Part shown: piece after piece, positions 4,879-7,058 of the stretch | Layout of the letters: the number at the start of each line of letters is the position of its first letter | Position numbering within the stretch: the first letter of the stretch is position 1 | Assembly: GCA_902475435.1 (NCBI GenBank) | Contig: CABRZL010000098.1 | Coordinates: 1-7,058 of the forward strand | Length of the DNA: 7,058 nucleotides | Reading direction: 5' to 3' | Source of the DNA: an uncultured Eubacteriales bacterium | GTDB lineage: Bacteria > Bacillota > Clostridia > Oscillospirales > Oscillospiraceae | Made by a program: the position numbers and the translations under genes | Notes under the pieces: model-generated | The model's database searches: none | What the model was told of the DNA's origin: nothing | Seen by the model: only the letters and a program-made list of their open reading frames with translations

Positions 4879-6201
4879 ATGTTCTGGATTGAGCTTGTCA
4901 TCATGCTCCTTCTCATCTTCTGGGGCGTTCGCAAGGGAGGAGTTTTCCTTACGCTTGCCGGTGCGGTCGGCGCGTTTGTCTTTACATTTATCTTTAAGTC
5001 ACCCATGTCGGATCCCCCGCTCACGGTTTTGCGAATTATTCTGGCCGTGGTTATTGCGGGTGGCGCGATGCAGGCTGCGGGTGGTATTGAGTACCTGGTG
5101 GCTCTTGCGGAGAAGATCTTGAGAAAACATCCTAGATCAATCACCATTCTGGCGCCCATGATCAGCTGGCTGTTTGTTTTCTGCTGCGGAACCGGCCACA
5201 TTCTGTGGAGCCTGCTGCCCATCATCAACGAAATTGCCATCGAGAACGGCGTCCGTCCCGAGCGGCCGATTGCCGCTTCTGTGGTTTCCAGCCAAAATGC
5301 GGTCTGCGGCACTCCGCTTGCCGCCGCTACCGCCGCGCTGGTAGGATTTTTGGAGGAGTCGGGCAGCGTAGATATGATTACCGTCCTGATGGTTGTCATT
5401 CCTGCTACCCTTCTTGGCTCTCTGGCTTCCGGCCTTATTATGATGAAGCGAGGCAAGGAACTTGCAGATGACCCCGAGTTCCAGCGGCGTGTTGCCGATG
5501 GCACCCTTGTACTGCGTGGGCACAAGGAAGAAAAAGTGGTCGACACCTCTTCTTTCAGCAAGCAGTCCAAGATTTCTGTCATCGCCTTCTTGGTTGCGAT
5601 GGTAGCCGTCGTTCTTCTGGGTGTGGTCAAATCCCTGCGTCCTGTTTTGGCTGACGGCAGCACTGTGGGCATGACCGACATCATCCAAATCTTCATGCTC
5701 TGCGCCGCTGCGGTAATTTGTCTTGTGATGGACAAAAAGGCCGATGCTATTCTTGAGATGCCCGTTTTTAAGTCCGGTGTGTTTGCGGCCGTCATCTGTC
5801 TTGGCCTGTGCTGGATGGTCAATATCTTCATCGGCGCGCAGTCCACCTTCCTGACCGAGACGGTCTCGCAGTTCACCAATAAGTACCCTTGGGTATTCAT
5901 TATTGCCTGCTATTTGGTGGGTAATATCACTACTTCGCAGGGTTCCACCACCGCAATCGTGATTCCGCTGGGCTTGGCACTCGGCATCAGCACTCCCGTG
6001 TTGCTGGCTGGCTGGGTCACCATCGGATCACACTTCCTGATTCCCGCTGCCTCCGAGAGTCTGGCCGCCATCGCTTTTGATACGGCGGGAACGACCAAAA
6101 TCGGCAAATTCGTATTCAACACCAGCTATCTGTTACCCTCTCTGGTTATGGCCGTCGTGGATGCCGCAGTAGCGTTCCTGTTGGCAAGTGTAATCCTGTA
6201 A
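4879..6201 (+). CDS. DcuA/DcuB-family anaerobic C4-dicarboxylate-type carrier, probable importer of the glycated amino acid
   Basis: The 440-residue integral membrane protein matches E. coli DcuB (446 residues) from end to end. It begins FWIELVIMLLLIFWGVRKGG, which corresponds to the family's first helix. It then shows AGGIEYLVALAEKILRK (67-83), CGTGHILWSLLPII (103-116) and VRPERPIAAS (125-134), and ends with FDTAGTTKIGKFVFN (400-414), all strongly Dcu-like. About ten hydrophobic segments are visible, with a hydrophilic loop at about 191-230. Dcu proteins exchange or import aspartate, fumarate, malate and succinate under anaerobic conditions. Here the location beside an FrlB/FrlD/FrlC set and the shared operator motif suggest the substrate is a glycated amino acid, perhaps an acidic one. 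That substrate is inference; an ordinary dicarboxylate carrier captured by this locus is the alternative. The epimerase gene follows after 92 nt. Confidence 0.88.
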   Translation: MFWIELVIMLLLIFWGVRKGGVFLTLAGAVGAFVFTFIFKSPMSDPPLTVLRIILAVVIAGGAMQAAGGIEYLVALAEKILRKHPRSITILAPMISWLFVFCCGTGHILWSLLPIINEIAIENGVRPERPIAASVVSSQNAVCGTPLAAATAALVGFLEESGSVDMITVLMVVIPATLLGSLASGLIMMKRGKELADDPEFQRRVADGTLVLRGHKEEKVVDTSSFSKQSKISVIAFLVAMVAVVLLGVVKSLRPVLADGSTVGMTDIIQIFMLCAAAVICLVMDKKADAILEMPVFKSGVFAAVICLGLCWMVNIFIGAQSTFLTETVSQFTNKYPWVFIIACYLVGNITTSQGSTTAIVIPLGLALGISTPVLLAGWVTIGSHFLIPAASESLAAIAFDTAGTTKIGKFVFNTSYLLPSLVMAVVDAAVAFLLASVIL

Positions 6202-6217
6202 TTTTTATGCCGCGTCG

Positions 6218-6263
6218 GGATTTGGGCGGTGGGCTGCCCTTGTGCAGATCCACCGCCCAATCC
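6218..6263 (+). promoter_or_regulatory. Intercistronic hairpin between carrier and epimerase
   Basis: An 11-bp perfect GC-rich stem pairs 6222-6232 with 6250-6260 and can be extended outward to 6218 and 6263 with one bulged T. The 17-nt loop itself can form a 4-bp CTGC/GCAG stem (6234-6237 with 6244-6247). No T-tract follows, so it is not a standard terminator. It may stabilise or process the mRNA, or lower expression of the downstream gene. Confidence 0.6.
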
Positions 6264-6293
6264 ATACGCAGTGATTTTAGGGAGAAAGTATCC

Positions 6294-7058
6294 ATGAAAT
6301 TTACCCTGATGAGCTATCACTATCTCCGATATCCTATACGAAAGTATCTTGACAAGATGGAACGGGTCGGCTTGGATGGAATCGATATCTATTGCACCGG
6401 CCCCCAGCTTAACCCATTTGATTATTCTTTGGGTGCGCTGATTCAGTTGAACCGCGACATTCGGGATCGGCACCTGACCCCCTATGTTCTGACAGCCGAA
6501 AATTGCGTCTATCCGGTTAATCTGGCCACATCGGATCTCCTGACATGGGAATCGACTCAGCGATACTATCAGCGCCTGATTGACACGGCTCAGTTTTTGG
6601 AATGTCCTCATATCCAGATTTGCCCGGGAACGGGATATTATGATGCTGACAAGGATGAGGCATGGAAACGTCAGGTTGAGGCGGTGCAGCTTCTGGCGGA
6701 GTACGCCAAAAAGAAAGGCGTCACCATCTTTATGGAGACCTGTAAGATAACCACCACCAATCTGGTGGTTACCAGCAAGGAGCTTAAACAGTTTATCGAT
6801 GATGTGGGCGCGGACAATCTGCTGGGTCTTTCCGACACCGACCAGATGTCTCAGGCCGGGGAGCACATCAACGATTACTTTGACAATCTGGGCGATAAGT
6901 ATGGCTTTGTCCATTTCAGTGACCTGAACCATACGATCCCCGGAACCGGCGGGCTGCCCATGAAGGAGTATTACGACACCCTTGTCCGCAGGGGCTATCA
7001 GGGCTGGTGTTCCTGCGAGATGTGTAGCCGAGACTATTATCTGGATCCGGACAAGGCT
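6294..7058 (+). CDS. FrlC-like sugar (phosphate) isomerase/epimerase, TIM barrel, 3' end beyond the window
   Basis: The open frame gives 255 residues with no stop before the window edge; E. coli FrlC has 276, so only the last 20 or so should be missing. It is an AP-endonuclease-2-type TIM barrel of the xylose isomerase-like group. The four expected metal ligands are visible at beta-strand ends: E148 (FMETC), D181 or D183 (LSDTD), H207 (FVHFSD) and E242 (CSCEM). The segment YFDNLGDKYGFVHFSD, then IPGTGGLPMKEYYDTLVRRGYQGWCSCE, follows the FrlC pattern closely. FrlC epimerises psicoselysine to fructoselysine at C3, so this protein probably converts the C3 epimer of the locus substrate. AGGGAG lies 9 nt before the ATG. 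The gene probably shares the carrier transcript. Other epimerase/isomerase activities of this fold, such as hydroxypyruvate isomerase or ketose 3-epimerase, remain possible. Confidence 0.82.
   Translation, partial: MKFTLMSYHYLRYPIRKYLDKMERVGLDGIDIYCTGPQLNPFDYSLGALIQLNRDIRDRHLTPYVLTAENCVYPVNLATSDLLTWESTQRYYQRLIDTAQFLECPHIQICPGTGYYDADKDEAWKRQVEAVQLLAEYAKKKGVTIFMETCKITTTNLVVTSKELKQFIDDVGADNLLGLSDTDQMSQAGEHINDYFDNLGDKYGFVHFSDLNHTIPGTGGLPMKEYYDTLVRRGYQGWCSCEMCSRDYYLDPDKA

Noticed and set aside
4686..5900. A 404-codon minus-strand open frame opposite the carrier
   Set aside because: It mirrors the carrier gene, which has clear DcuB-family motifs; the antisense product is low in complexity and unrecognisable.
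6126..6932. A 268-codon minus-strand open frame opposite the epimerase
   Set aside because: The plus strand here encodes an FrlC-like TIM barrel with all metal ligands; the antisense frame has no known features.
1..7058. CRISPR arrays, tRNA or rRNA genes, insertion sequences and integrases
   Set aside because: No regular repeat-spacer pattern, RNA-gene signature, transposase or integrase motif was seen on either strand. The only mobile-type hint is the methyltransferase remnant.

Overview
The window looks like chromosomal DNA from an anaerobic gut Firmicute of class Clostridia. The evidence is indirect: strong AGGAGG-type ribosome binding sites about 6-9 nt before the starts, GC-rich genes separated by AT-rich promoter regions, and a DcuB-type anaerobic carrier. 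A Faecalibacterium/Oscillospiraceae-type host is a guess.

The main content is a divergent catabolic locus for a glycated amino acid (Amadori compound), related to the frl (fructoselysine) and fra (fructose-asparagine) loci. On the minus strand, one apparent operon runs from about 3428 down to about 271. It encodes an FrlB/FraB-like SIS-domain deglycase, an FrlD-like PfkB kinase, a small cupin protein and a HAD phosphatase of the beta-phosphoglucomutase type. Gaps are 13-24 bp and each gene has its own ribosome binding site. The operon ends at a 17-bp perfect hairpin that can act in both directions. On the plus strand lie a GntR/HutC-type regulator with its own terminator, then a second unit with a DcuB-family carrier and an FrlC-like TIM-barrel epimerase that is cut by the right edge.

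The expected scheme is this: the carrier imports the glycated compound, the epimerase converts a C3 epimer into the usable form, the kinase phosphorylates C6, and the deglycase cleaves the 6-phosphate into glucose 6-phosphate and the amino acid. The cupin and HAD protein are accessory parts not found in the classical frl or fra operons. A dicarboxylate-type carrier suggests an acidic adduct (for example fructose-aspartate or fructose-glutamate) rather than fructoselysine; this is inference.

The clearest regulatory signal is the 8-mer AATACAAA, found at all three promoters: twice inside the spacer of the deglycase promoter, once (inverted) at the predicted start of the regulator transcript, and twice just after the carrier promoter. 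This fits one local repressor, probably the GntR protein, controlling all three units.

The left edge (1 to about 250) holds, on the minus strand, the C-terminal part of a C5-cytosine DNA methyltransferase with no room for its N-terminal half. It is read as a 5'-truncated remnant, marking a rearrangement boundary beside the catabolic locus.
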